From assembly GCF_036404135.1 (NCBI RefSeq), contig NZ_DASWPE010000098.1:62001-126000 (forward strand): a stretch of DNA of 64,000 nucleotides, given 5' to 3'. The notes under the pieces are model-generated. The model ran no database searches. It had not been told where the DNA came from and saw only the letters and a list, made by a program, of their open reading frames with translations. Position numbers and translations under genes: made by a program. The DNA comes from Rhodopseudomonas_A sp036404135 (lineage in GTDB: Bacteria; Pseudomonadota; Alphaproteobacteria; Rhizobiales; Xanthobacteraceae). Of the stretch, positions 52,131-60,045 are shown one piece after another (the first letter of the stretch is position 1; every line of letters starts with the position of its first letter).

Positions 52131-53327
52131 TTGACCGCTTCACGAACCATCGTCGTCGCGGGCGCCGGGATCGGCGGCCTGACGGCCTCGCTGGCGCTGG
52201 CCGCCAAGGGCTTCGACGTTATCATCCTGGAACGGGCGCAGCGGCTGGAAGAGGCCGGCGCCGGGCTGCAACTGTCACCCAACGCCAGCCGCGTGCTGAT
52301 CGATCTCGGACTGCGGCCGCGGCTGGAGCCGCACGCCGTCACCCCTGACGCCGTCTCCATGATGAGCGCGCGCGGCCCTGGCGAGATCGTTCGCCTGCCG
52401 CTCGGCGAGCCGGCGTCGTTTCGCGCCGGCGCGCCGTATTGGGTGATGCATCGCGCCGATCTGCAGAACGCGCTGGCAGCGCAGGTGCGTAGTCATCCCA
52501 ACATCGAGCTGCAGCTCGGCTGTCAGTTCGAAGAGGTCGGCAGCGACCCCGGCGGCGTGGTGGTGACCCGGCGCAGCGGCGTGTCGCGGTCGCAGCAGCG
52601 GGCGCTGGCGCTGGTCGGCGCCGACGGCATCTGGTCGACGGTGCGCGGCCAATTGTTTGCCGATGCGCAGCCGACCTTCTCCGGGCTGATCGCCTGGCGC
52701 GGAACCTTCGACGCCGAGCAATTGCCGGCAGGCACCGCCTCACGCAACGTGCAGATCTGGATGGGCCGCGACGCCCATCTGATCGCCTATCCGATTTCCG
52801 CCGGACGCCGCATCAACATCGTCGCGATCGTTGCCAGCAGCTGGAACCGGCCGGGCTGGAGCGCGCCCGGCGAACCCGCCGAGATCAAGAGCCTGTTCGC
52901 CGCGCCGGCCTGGCCGGCGGCGGCCGGCAGCATGATCGACGCCGTCGACGGCTGGCGGCGCTGGGCGCTGTTCACCATGAAGGATGGCGGGGTGTGGAAT
53001 CGCGCCGCGGTGGCGCTGCTCGGCGACGCCTCGCACGGCATGCTGCCGTTCGCGGCGCAGGGCGCCGGCATGGCGATCGAGGACGCCGCGGTGCTGGCGA
53101 ATTGCCTCGGCGAGATCGCGGCGCCGGAGGCGGTGCCGGCGGCGTTGCAGCGCTATGCCGAACTGCGGCAGCCCCGCATCATCCGGGTGCAACGCACCGC
53201 GCGGCACAACGGCCAGATCTATCACCTCGCCGGCGCCGCGGCGCTGGCGCGTGACCTGGCGATGCGCGCACTCGGCGGCCCAAGGCTGCTGGCGCGGCAA
53301 AACTGGATCTATGACTGGCGGGTGTGA
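52131..53327 (+). CDS. FAD-dependent aromatic monooxygenase
   Basis: Starts at TTG 52131 (translated MTASRTIVVAGAGIGGL) nine bases after the previous stop. The 398-residue flavoprotein has the Rossmann GAGIGG (about 11-16), ADGIWSTVR (the DG motif), and GDASHGMLPFAAQGAGMAIEDA (FAD-ribityl binding) near 295-316. This is the salicylate or 3-hydroxybenzoate hydroxylase type. Substrate is unknown. No adjacent ring-cleavage genes. Confidence 0.9.
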   Translation: MTASRTIVVAGAGIGGLTASLALAAKGFDVIILERAQRLEEAGAGLQLSPNASRVLIDLGLRPRLEPHAVTPDAVSMMSARGPGEIVRLPLGEPASFRAGAPYWVMHRADLQNALAAQVRSHPNIELQLGCQFEEVGSDPGGVVVTRRSGVSRSQQRALALVGADGIWSTVRGQLFADAQPTFSGLIAWRGTFDAEQLPAGTASRNVQIWMGRDAHLIAYPISAGRRINIVAIVASSWNRPGWSAPGEPAEIKSLFAAPAWPAAAGSMIDAVDGWRRWALFTMKDGGVWNRAAVALLGDASHGMLPFAAQGAGMAIEDAAVLANCLGEIAAPEAVPAALQRYAELRQPRIIRVQRTARHNGQIYHLAGAAALARDLAMRALGGPRLLARQNWIYDWRV

Positions 53328-53344
53328 CTTGCGCCGCAGCGGCT

Positions 53345-53446
53345 CTATAGCGTTTTCGAGCGAAGTGGCTCCCGGTTCGCGTGAAGAAAACGCGTCAAAA
53401 TAACAATCGAGAGCCGGTTCTGATCTATCAGAACCGGAACAGCTCT
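53345..53446. repeat. Dispersed repeat, family C, copy 4
   Basis: Starts CTATAGCGTTTTCGAGCG and ends with AGAGCCGGTTCTGAT...AACCGGAACAGCTCT. Inverted relative to copies 1 and 3. Last core-type repeat before the island. Confidence 0.9.
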
Positions 53447-53457
53447 GGCCGGCGTCG

Positions 53458-53880
53458 TCAATGCTTGGCATGGCCCGGACGCGGCGGCGCCGCTACAGCC
53501 GCCGGCGGCGGCGGCGTCGGCGCGCTGACGCATTTGTTGCGGGCCCAGACCTCGTCGGCGAGCTTGGCCTGCGCGCGCAGCGTGATATAGCTGTTGCGGT
53601 AGCCGATCTCCGCCATCACCGCGCCGCCGGTGCCGGTCTGCGCCTTGGCGATCAGCCCGTCGAGTTCGGCGATCCGCACCGCCAGCGACTTGCGCTCGGT
53701 TTCCAATTGCTTGCAATCCCACAGATCGTATTTCGCCGGATCGGCGAACGCCACCGAGGTGGCGCCGTCGCCGAGCCCGGCGCAACCGCCGAGACCGGCC
53801 GCCAGCGCCAGCAACGCGGCATAACCGGCATGCGGCAGGAAACGCGGCAGGAAACGAGATCTGTGCGGCCGGTCGGTCAT
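53458..53880 (-). CDS. Small lipoprotein, last core gene before the island
   Basis: ATG 53880 (MTDRPHRSRFLPRFL) gives a 140-residue protein with a lipobox LAAGLGGC after a hydrophobic segment. The mature part has YDLWDCKQLETERKSLAVRI, a coiled-coil-like helix, and IGYRNSYITLRAQAKLADEVWARNKC with a Cys. The C-terminus is Pro/Ala-rich. Unassigned family of alphaproteobacterial lipoproteins. Confidence 0.78.
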   Translation of the reverse strand: MTDRPHRSRFLPRFLPHAGYAALLALAAGLGGCAGLGDGATSVAFADPAKYDLWDCKQLETERKSLAVRIAELDGLIAKAQTGTGGAVMAEIGYRNSYITLRAQAKLADEVWARNKCVSAPTPPPPAAVAAPPRPGHAKH

Positions 53881-53986
53881 GTCGTGTTGCCCATTCTGTG
53901 TTGCCGCCGCTAAGGCACATGGCGGGATGACCGCAATGTGGCCGAGCCGGCGCCCGCCCCTGCGGGCCGGCGCGCCACGCGGCGGC

Positions 53987-54045
53987 TGGTGCGGACGGCG
54001 GGAATCGAACCCGCACGACGTTGCCATCGAGGGATTTTAAGTCCT
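53987..54045 (-). pseudogene. 3' half of tRNA-Leu(UAA), island attachment site
   Basis: Read on the minus strand, this stretch has discriminator A and CCA, the acceptor strand CGTCCGC, the T arm CCCGC-region with loop TTCGATT, a long variable arm (typical for Leu) and the anticodon loop CTTAAAA (anticodon TAA). The pairing expected in the anticodon stem (needs AGGGA) stops at GGA; further 5' sequence does not match a tRNA. A 5' half is absent, so it is a scar where foreign DNA joined at the anticodon stem. Confidence 0.85.
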
Positions 54046-54411
54046 AATGGGTATAGCGTATCACCTTGATACTGCAACGTATTTTTTTAGTTTAGTCGCC
54101 TGTGTGCTAAAAGGCGTGTTGAAAATGAGTCCCGGCATAGGTTTTTGTCAGACAAACCGTGCTAGGAATTTTTACATTGTACACAGCGTATGCAGCCCGC
54201 TTGACCCTGCCCCCAGGTGGGTGGCAAGAGCGCTATCGTCCAGCGGAAGGACGAAGTGGCCAGACCTTGCCTTGAGACTACTCAGGATCCCCTAACGGAG
54301 GGTTGCCAGCCTGGGCGGGCGCTGGAGCACGTTGACGGAGCGCACGTGTGGATTTATATTTGCCCGTCGCTCAAAATGGTTGTGTGGCATGGGTCGCTTC
54401 TGCGGCCCTTT
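54046..54411. other. Island left margin, no gene
   Basis: 365 bases. No supported frame. A short stretch TATCGTCCAGCGGAAGGACG near 54234 recalls a tRNA D-arm but no cloverleaf can be drawn around it. Confidence 0.4.
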
Positions 54412-54579
54412 TTATTTGGACCGACCACGGCCGAAGTATTTGGCAATGATGCGACTGCGGCGTTCATCTGCCGGCAGCCCGAGCCGGTCGGACTCTTCAG
54501 CCATCTGCTTGGCTTCCTTGCTCAGGTGTACGCCTTCGACCGCGGAGATTCTCTCCCAAACGGCGCGGCCTATCGTCAA
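54412..54579 (-). CDS. Possible 55-residue small protein
   Basis: No ATG is in frame; TTG 54579 is used. The sequence LTIGRAVWERISAVEGVHLS then LGLPADERRSRIIAKYFG matches in style a family of short proteins frequent in Bradyrhizobium relatives. The upstream frame ends in a stop just before, so a longer start is not available. May be intact or a remnant. Confidence 0.4.
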   Translation of the reverse strand: MTIGRAVWERISAVEGVHLSKEAKQMAEESDRLGLPADERRSRIIAKYFGRGRSK

Positions 54580-54639
54580 GGGGACTCCAGCCTTCTTCGA
54601 CGAACGTTCGGCGGGGGTTTTTGCCGGTTTCGTTCAAGG

Positions 54640-54810
54640 TCAGATTACCCGGTGGCTGGGCGGTTTGTCGCGTTCGGTCGAATAACTTTGCTGCTTCTTC
54701 TGCCGCATGACGAGATTAGCCCGCCTAATCTCGTCATTGTTTCGAATACAACTACTTACGCTCACCACATCTTCAACTGAGTCCCAAGCAGGACGAAATT
54801 GCTCACTCAT
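54640..54810 (-). CDS. Possible 56-residue small protein
   Basis: ATG 54810 (MSEQFRPAWDSVEDVVSV) is preceded by AGGGGGA at good distance. The rest is polar and basic (MRQKKQQSYSTERDKPPS). It lies 60 bases upstream of the 55-residue frame on the same strand, so the two might be one unit. Unassigned. Confidence 0.35.
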   Translation of the reverse strand: MSEQFRPAWDSVEDVVSVSSCIRNNDEIRRANLVMRQKKQQSYSTERDKPPSHRVI

Positions 54811-54858
54811 TGAACATCCCCCTTGCCCCCGCTCTGTCATCTGCGGAAGGTTGAACCC

Positions 54859-54993
54859 ATGGACGCGGCAGCCCTGAAAACCAAAATCAATGAACTCCGG
54901 GCGAGGGAAGAAGCACTGATTGCCCAGCAAAATGCGGCGACCAACGACAAGGAGAGATTTGAACTTGAACTCTGCGTCGCGTGCACGAGATGA
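54859..54993 (+). CDS. Possible 44-residue helical protein
   Basis: MDAAALKTKINELRAREEAL and a following segment IAQQNAATNDKERFELEL form one long charged helix. The stop lies 14 bases before the RHH-like gene, whose Shine-Dalgarno AGGAGA follows the stop. It may be the first gene of a two-gene unit, but could be chance. Confidence 0.3.
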   Translation: MDAAALKTKINELRAREEALIAQQNAATNDKERFELELCVACTR

Positions 54994-55007
54994 CAGGAGA
55001 GAAAACC

Positions 55008-55376
55008 ATGGTCTCACAGCCGATTGACGATCAGGCCGCGGCGGTGACCCAAGCCAAATCCTTGAAGGAGCAAGCCAGTGTAGGTGGGCTACGTTTTGAA
55101 CTCTATTTGCCGCCGGATTTGGCTGAATGGCTGCTTGGCCTGGTGGAGTCCGGTACGTTTGATTCACCCGCCGAAGCCGCTTTCTCTCTTCTCTCTGAGG
55201 CTAAGGATCTGGCGCCCCACAAAGACCTACGGCAGGAAATTCTGCGACGTTCGATCGAGCGCACCCTTAACGATTCGCGTCCTTCCATTCCGTTTGAAGA
55301 GGTTATGAACGGCCTGCGCAAAATGATGCGTGCCCCGCCGCCCGAACCTGCTGTTTGGAAAACATCCAGGAAATAA
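55008..55376 (+). CDS. ParD/RHH-like antitoxin-type protein, orphan
   Basis: ATG 55008 (MVSQPIDDQAAAVTQAKSL) follows AGGAGA with 7-base spacing. After a polar leader of 25 residues, the segment LRFELYLPPDLAEWLLGLVESGTFDSPAEAAFSLL has the strand-helix-helix of ribbon-helix-helix antitoxins of ParD type, followed by a helical tail. No parE or other toxin follows within 250 bases. It could be an orphan antitoxin or a regulator of the downstream Gabija pair. Confidence 0.6.
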   Translation: MVSQPIDDQAAAVTQAKSLKEQASVGGLRFELYLPPDLAEWLLGLVESGTFDSPAEAAFSLLSEAKDLAPHKDLRQEILRRSIERTLNDSRPSIPFEEVMNGLRKMMRAPPPEPAVWKTSRK

Positions 55377-55638
55377 GGGCATCATCAACTCGCTAGGCAA
55401 AACGCCTCCTAGGGAGCGTATCAGATTATGCTTACCACAGCAGACGATATTCCATGGCTCGAATCTGTCGTACCGCAGGCGTGTTTGCCGTGTTGCGGGA
55501 CTATCTGTTCAACACACGGCACCCCCGTGAAGGTTCAGCTTTCTAGCATCGCGAGTATATTTTCGCGTTATCCTTCCGCGTGGTCATTGCATCGTCCAGC
55601 ATCTGCTATCATTGTCCATTGAGACAGGGGGTAATTGG

Positions 55639-57444
55639 ATGTTCCTTTCTAGAATACAAATCAGCAACTTTCGCAATTTTGCCGAGCTAGATGTGCGCCT
55701 TTCAGGAAATGTCGTGGTGGTCGGCGAGAACCGAGTCGGCAAAACCAACCTTCTGTATGCCCTCCGGCTTCTATTTGATCCTGCGTTGCCAGATAGCGCT
55801 CGCCAACTCATTCTCGCCGATTTTTGGGATGGGCTTGGCAGGCCGGGCCCCGACAACAAAATCACCATCTCTGCAGAAATCACCGATTTCGAGAGAGACT
55901 CTGATATTCTAGCTGTTCTCACCGACTTTCGACTCGATGCAGACCCACACACCGTAAAACTCACTTACGAGTTCCGCCCTGTCGCTGATCTTGCTGGCGC
56001 CCCGTCATCTGACAACGACTACGAGTTCCTCTGCTATGGCGGTGAGAACGAAGCCAAGAGATTCGGACATGATCTTCGTCGGCGGATTCAAATGGACCTG
56101 CTTCCGGCGCTCCGGGACGCCGAAGGGGATCTCGCCAATTGGCGTCGATCGCCGCTACGGCCTCTCGTTGAAGCTGCATTTGCTGGCGTTGATCGTGCCG
56201 AACTTGAAACGATCAAACAAAGTATTGAAGCAGCGACAAACCAGCTCACCGAATTCGACTCCGTCGATGCTCTGGAAGAGTCACTTCGCAAACTCACCGT
56301 GGAGATGACCGGACCAAAGCAAGACGTCAAACCAACACTTGGATTTGGCGCGACTGACATAGCCCGAATCTACAGAAACCTCCGACTTCTCATCGACGAA
56401 GGACACCGCACCGTTTCCGATGCCAGTTTGGGGTCTGCCAATATCCTATTTCTTACGCTAAAGGCACTGGACCTGAAACGACAGATAGATGAAAACAGGC
56501 GCGATCATACGTTCCTTGCCATCGAAGAGCCAGAAGCTCACCTCCACCCACATCTACAGAGGTCCGTTTATCGGCATCTTTTCACTCAGTTTGCCGCCCA
56601 TGGAGAAGAGAGGCCACTCTCCATCCTTCTTACGACTCACTCCCCCCATATTGCGAGCATCGCGCCGCTACGTTCCCTTGTATTGCTAAAAGACAGCGGC
56701 GATTTAGGTACCGTTGGGCGCTCCACCGCCGATATTTCGCTCACTGACGATGACGTCGAAGATCTCACTCGCTACCTTGATGTGACCCGAGCCGAAATGC
56801 TCTTTGCGAGGGGGATTATTCTTGTTGAAGGAGATGCCGAAGAGTACTTGCTCCCTGTCTTTGCAGAAACGATGGGCCACCGCCTTGACCATCTCGGCAT
56901 CACCGTCTGCTCGGTCCGCGGAACAAACTTTGCTCCTTATGTGAAATTGCTGTCCGCCCTAAGCATCCCATTCTCCGTAGTCACCGATTGGGATCCAATT
57001 GACGGAAAGACGCCTCTCGGGGCGACGCGAGCCGCGAGGTTAGCGTTTCTCGCGGAAAAAACAGGCAGTGGAAGGGAGTCTAAAAAACTAAAAGACACCC
57101 TTGTTGAAGCAATTGACAAGAGTGATTGGACTACCCTCGACCAACAATGCAATGGTCACGGAGTTTTCACGAACAGCCATACGTTGGAAATTGATCTGTT
57201 TGAAGCGGATTTCGCGGGGCACGTTGTTGAAACTCTACGAGAGCACAATTTTAGCAAGCAACGCGTTGAATTAATTGATAGCTGGGCTGCAGATAATGAT
57301 ACCCTTGAGTCCGTGGAGTATCTGAAGATGATTGAGGCAATCGGGAAAGGTCGTTTTGCGCAGCGACTGGCTACGCGCATTGGAGGCATAGCTCCTCCGG
57401 AATATATTAGCGGCGCTATCCAATTCGTGGTCGACCGTGTCTAA
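55639..57444 (+). CDS. gajA: OLD-family ATPase/TOPRIM nuclease (GajA-like)
   Basis: Start ATG 55639, after AGGGGG, gives 601 residues. ABC-type ATPase: Walker A GENRVGKT (29-36), signature-like SLGSANI (263-269), Walker B FLAIEEPEAHLHP (292-304), H-loop TTHSPH (332-337). C-terminal TOPRIM: IILVEGDAEEYLLP with EGDAEE (397-402) and VVTDWDP with DWD (450-452), the metal-binding acidic residues of OLD nucleases. The next gene overlaps by 8 bases and encodes a UvrD-like helicase: together the Gabija arrangement. GajA is a nucleotide-sensitive DNA-nicking enzyme that acts after phage depletes NTPs. Confidence 0.88.
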   Translation: MFLSRIQISNFRNFAELDVRLSGNVVVVGENRVGKTNLLYALRLLFDPALPDSARQLILADFWDGLGRPGPDNKITISAEITDFERDSDILAVLTDFRLDADPHTVKLTYEFRPVADLAGAPSSDNDYEFLCYGGENEAKRFGHDLRRRIQMDLLPALRDAEGDLANWRRSPLRPLVEAAFAGVDRAELETIKQSIEAATNQLTEFDSVDALEESLRKLTVEMTGPKQDVKPTLGFGATDIARIYRNLRLLIDEGHRTVSDASLGSANILFLTLKALDLKRQIDENRRDHTFLAIEEPEAHLHPHLQRSVYRHLFTQFAAHGEERPLSILLTTHSPHIASIAPLRSLVLLKDSGDLGTVGRSTADISLTDDDVEDLTRYLDVTRAEMLFARGIILVEGDAEEYLLPVFAETMGHRLDHLGITVCSVRGTNFAPYVKLLSALSIPFSVVTDWDPIDGKTPLGATRAARLAFLAEKTGSGRESKKLKDTLVEAIDKSDWTTLDQQCNGHGVFTNSHTLEIDLFEADFAGHVVETLREHNFSKQRVELIDSWAADNDTLESVEYLKMIEAIGKGRFAQRLATRIGGIAPPEYISGAIQFVVDRV

Positions 57445-59215
57445 CCGAGCACTCTATCTCCGCACCGCCGAAGAACTGAGACGGAACCAGGGGCAATGGG
57501 ACGCATACACCTCCGAGGGAAACTGCGTCGTCTTAGCAGGTCCTGGAAGTGGCAAAACAAAGACCCTCACCATTAAGCTTGCTCGGATGTTGGCGGAGGA
57601 CGTTCAAGATCCGAGGGGTATTGCTTGCATCACTTACAACAACGAGTGCGCGAGGGAACTTGAAGACCGCCTTGAAGCGCTCGGTGTGGAGGGCGGGCGG
57701 CGCGTCTTCATAGGGACGGTTCACTCCTTTTCGCTTACTCAGATCATCCTACCGTATGCCAAGACAGCGCAGATGGGACTGCCCGAGGAGTTCAAAGTCG
57801 CCACAAGGGCTGAACGAGCAATTGCGCTTGAACGAGCATTCCGCCGGACGATCGGGGGCCCCGAAAATCCTCAAACTTGGGATTTTCGGATGGGCACTTA
57901 TCGGAGATCGATTCTCAACCGGGAAAGCGCGGCATGGGAAGGCGACCCTCAACTAGCTCGCCTTGTTGAGGCCTTCGAGGCTGAACTTCGCGCCCTTGGG
58001 CGAATCGACTTTGACGATATGCCGCTCCTGGCGGTCCGCGCCCTCAGGAAGCATGTTTGGCTGCAAAAGGCGCTTCTCGCGAAGTTTCCCATTTTGGCCG
58101 TCGATGAGTACCAGGATCTCGGTCGAGCTCTCCATCAAATGGTGATGGGACTCTGCTTCAGTACAGGCATGCGGCTGTTCGCAGTTGGCGACGTAGACCA
58201 GTCCATTTATGGATTCACGGGCGCTCATCCAGAACTGCTACAGCGGTTGTCCGAACGCGACGACGTTCAAACCGTTAGGCTGCGCCTGAACTACAGATGC
58301 GGCGCTCGCATCGTTACCGCGTCAACCTACGCGCTCGGGCAGGAACGTGACTACGAAGCCGCTGAAGGCGCTTCGGATGGCACAATCTATTTTCATCCTT
58401 TGACAGGACAATACCCAGGTCAGGCCAACTGTCTATTTACTCATATATTACCTGAGATTCAGGCTAGAAATCTCGACATTCGTCTCGGAGATATAGCCAT
58501 ATTGTATCCTACGGCATGGATCGGCGATGCTCTCGCGAGTGCGGCTATAGACGCCGGGCTCTCGACGCTCAGAAGCGACACGAACGCGTTATATCCGCGG
58601 TCGAGCCGTCTGATGAGATGGTTGGAGCAATGCGCGGAATGGTGTTGCGGCGGTTGGCAGACTGGCTCGCCGCGCTTCAGTCGACTCGTCAATGAAGGCA
58701 AGCGGCTTTTCACGGAGGCTCTGACGGCCGAAGAAGGTCAGATATCATTCCAAAGACGGCTCGTCGAAATTCTGTGGAATCGCAGGGACGGCACATTAGC
58801 CCTTCAGACGTGGTTCGAGGAAATACACGATAGTCTGATCGGAGATCTGCTCACCGCCTGCCGCACCATGCAGGATGAAGGAGATACTCTGGCCACGTTT
58901 ATCGAGCGTTGCACGACAGGCGACTGTAACCAAATGCTACTCAGCCAATTTGCGGGACAAGGAGAAGGTCGTGATTGTTTAAAGCTTTCAACTCTGCACA
59001 GTTCAAAGGGGCGCGAGTTTTCTGTGGTCATCATGTTCGGGATGGACGAGGGACGCATCCCCCGTAACAATCCAACTCCACGCGATCTGGTGGAGTCGCG
59101 GCGTCTCTTCTACGTCGGTTTTACTCGCGCAAAGACCGAATTGCACATGGTATTTTCTACACGTAGTCAGTCTCGGTTCGTAGCCGAAGTTGAGAGGCGG
59201 CTGAATGAGGATTGA
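57437..59215 (+). CDS. gajB: UvrD/Rep-like superfamily 1 helicase (GajB-like)
   Basis: Starts at GTG 57437 inside the gajA end. 592 residues with Q motif RNQGQWDAY (17-25), Walker A AGPGSGKTKTL (34-44), motif Ia/Ib THSF-like region (FIGTVHSFSL), motif II VDEYQDLG (DEYQD at 223-227), motif III GDVDQSIYGFTGA, motif IV LNYR, motif V STLHSSKGREFSVV and motif VI RRLFYVGFTRAK. In Gabija, GajB binds DNA ends and is required for defence with GajA. It is about 100 residues longer than the reference proteins I recall, so it may be a distinct subtype. Confidence 0.88.
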   Translation: MSNRALYLRTAEELRRNQGQWDAYTSEGNCVVLAGPGSGKTKTLTIKLARMLAEDVQDPRGIACITYNNECARELEDRLEALGVEGGRRVFIGTVHSFSLTQIILPYAKTAQMGLPEEFKVATRAERAIALERAFRRTIGGPENPQTWDFRMGTYRRSILNRESAAWEGDPQLARLVEAFEAELRALGRIDFDDMPLLAVRALRKHVWLQKALLAKFPILAVDEYQDLGRALHQMVMGLCFSTGMRLFAVGDVDQSIYGFTGAHPELLQRLSERDDVQTVRLRLNYRCGARIVTASTYALGQERDYEAAEGASDGTIYFHPLTGQYPGQANCLFTHILPEIQARNLDIRLGDIAILYPTAWIGDALASAAIDAGLSTLRSDTNALYPRSSRLMRWLEQCAEWCCGGWQTGSPRFSRLVNEGKRLFTEALTAEEGQISFQRRLVEILWNRRDGTLALQTWFEEIHDSLIGDLLTACRTMQDEGDTLATFIERCTTGDCNQMLLSQFAGQGEGRDCLKLSTLHSSKGREFSVVIMFGMDEGRIPRNNPTPRDLVESRRLFYVGFTRAKTELHMVFSTRSQSRFVAEVERRLNED

Positions 59216-59315
59216 AGACGCAGATTTGTTTGGCCCGCTCGTGAGCAGCAATCGTCCGAGACTAACCGCTGGTTAGCATTTCTCTTCTTTCAGTTATTTT
59301 ATGAACTTACCAACT

Positions 59316-59366
59316 TGGTGCGGGTGCCCGGAATCGAACCGGGATGGGGAATCCCCAACGGATTTT
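59316..59366 (-). pseudogene. 3' half of a second tRNA-Leu(UAA), spliced-exon part
   Basis: On the minus strand: AAAA (positions 35-38 of the anticodon loop) TCCGT stem, variable arm TGGGGATTCCCCAT, T arm CCCGG-TTCGATT-CCGGG, acceptor CACCCGC, then A and CCA. The first base after the intron corresponds to A35 of UAA, so the intron sat between U34 and A35. The acceptor pair strand would be GCGGGTG. The 5' half is missing. Sequence differs from the copy at 53987, so it is from another lineage. Confidence 0.8.
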
Positions 59367-59474
59367 CGTGCCACTTCGGCTTTCGCCGCCGCCACCTGGC
59401 GTTCGTGGTCTGGACTATCCCTTCACCGTAGCTGAGTCGCTTTAGGTGCTGCCCGTCTAGTCTCTACACCTTCC
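59367..59474 (-). ncRNA. 3' part of a group I intron (IC3-like), truncated
   Basis: Minus-strand sequence GGAAGGTGTAGAGACTAGAC, then GGTGAAGGGATAGTCCAGAC and a hairpin ending in G next to the tRNA exon. These match, in order and spacing, the P7/P3' region and the J8/7-P7' region known from the Azoarcus tRNA-Ile intron (GGTGTAGAGACTAGACGG and GTGAAGGCATAGTCCAG). The end G is the omega-G. The core P1-P6 half is lacking; the sequence is interrupted by the transposase remnant at 59485. Confidence 0.8.
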
Positions 59475-59484
59475 CTAGGGTTAG

Positions 59485-59937
59485 GAGTTCGTCCATGTCT
59501 GCATCGACTACGCCTCGCGCGTCGCATTCTCGCAAATCATGCCCGACGAGAAGGCCGTCAGCGCCGTGGCGTTTCTGCGCGCCGCGCTGGCCTATTACGA
59601 AAGCCTCGGCGTCACCGTCAGCCGCGTCATGACCGACAACAGCAGTTGCTACAAATCCTTCGATTTCCGCGACGCATGCCGGGCGCTCGGCCTCAAGCAT
59701 ATCCGCACCAGGCCCTATACGCCCAAGACCAACGGCAAGGCCGAACGTTTGATTCCAAGCGCGCTCAGGGAATGGGCCTATGCCCAGGCCTATCCGACCT
59801 CACAACACCGCGCCCAGGAACTGCCGGTCTGGCTGCACAGATACAACTGACATCGGCCCCACGGCGGGATAAAATGACAAACACCAATCACCCAACTCGG
59901 TCTGTCCGAGGACAACCTGTTGAGGCTCCACATCTAG
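59485..59937 (+). pseudogene. IS481-family transposase remnant
   Basis: The frame opens without a start at EFVHVCIDYASRVAFS (first catalytic Asp), goes through VMTDNSSCYKSF (second Asp) and TYPKTNGKAERL-like RPYTPKTNGKAER (Glu). A stop TGA at 59848-59850 replaces the Trp of the usual YNWHRPHGG block, a second TGA follows at 59875-59877, and the frame ends TAG 59937. The N-terminal HTH half is missing. It has probably truncated the intron at its left edge. Confidence 0.85.
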
Positions 59938-60045
59938 CAACGATCTGTCTGATTCATCAGCGACCAGCATCACTGCCTGTATGTGCTGAACGTCAAGGCG
60001 AAGGCATGCCCCATCGGCTCAAGCGGATTCCGGCTTGCAAAGCGG

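Noticed and set aside
54220..54320. tRNA-like stretch with a D-arm-like word
   Set aside because: Only the D-arm resembles a tRNA; no acceptor or T arm can be paired.
55428..55622. 64-residue frame with a Cys cluster upstream of gajA
   Set aside because: No ribosome-binding site and no recognisable domain. Its end overlaps the gajA leader; could be a gene remnant but cannot be supported.
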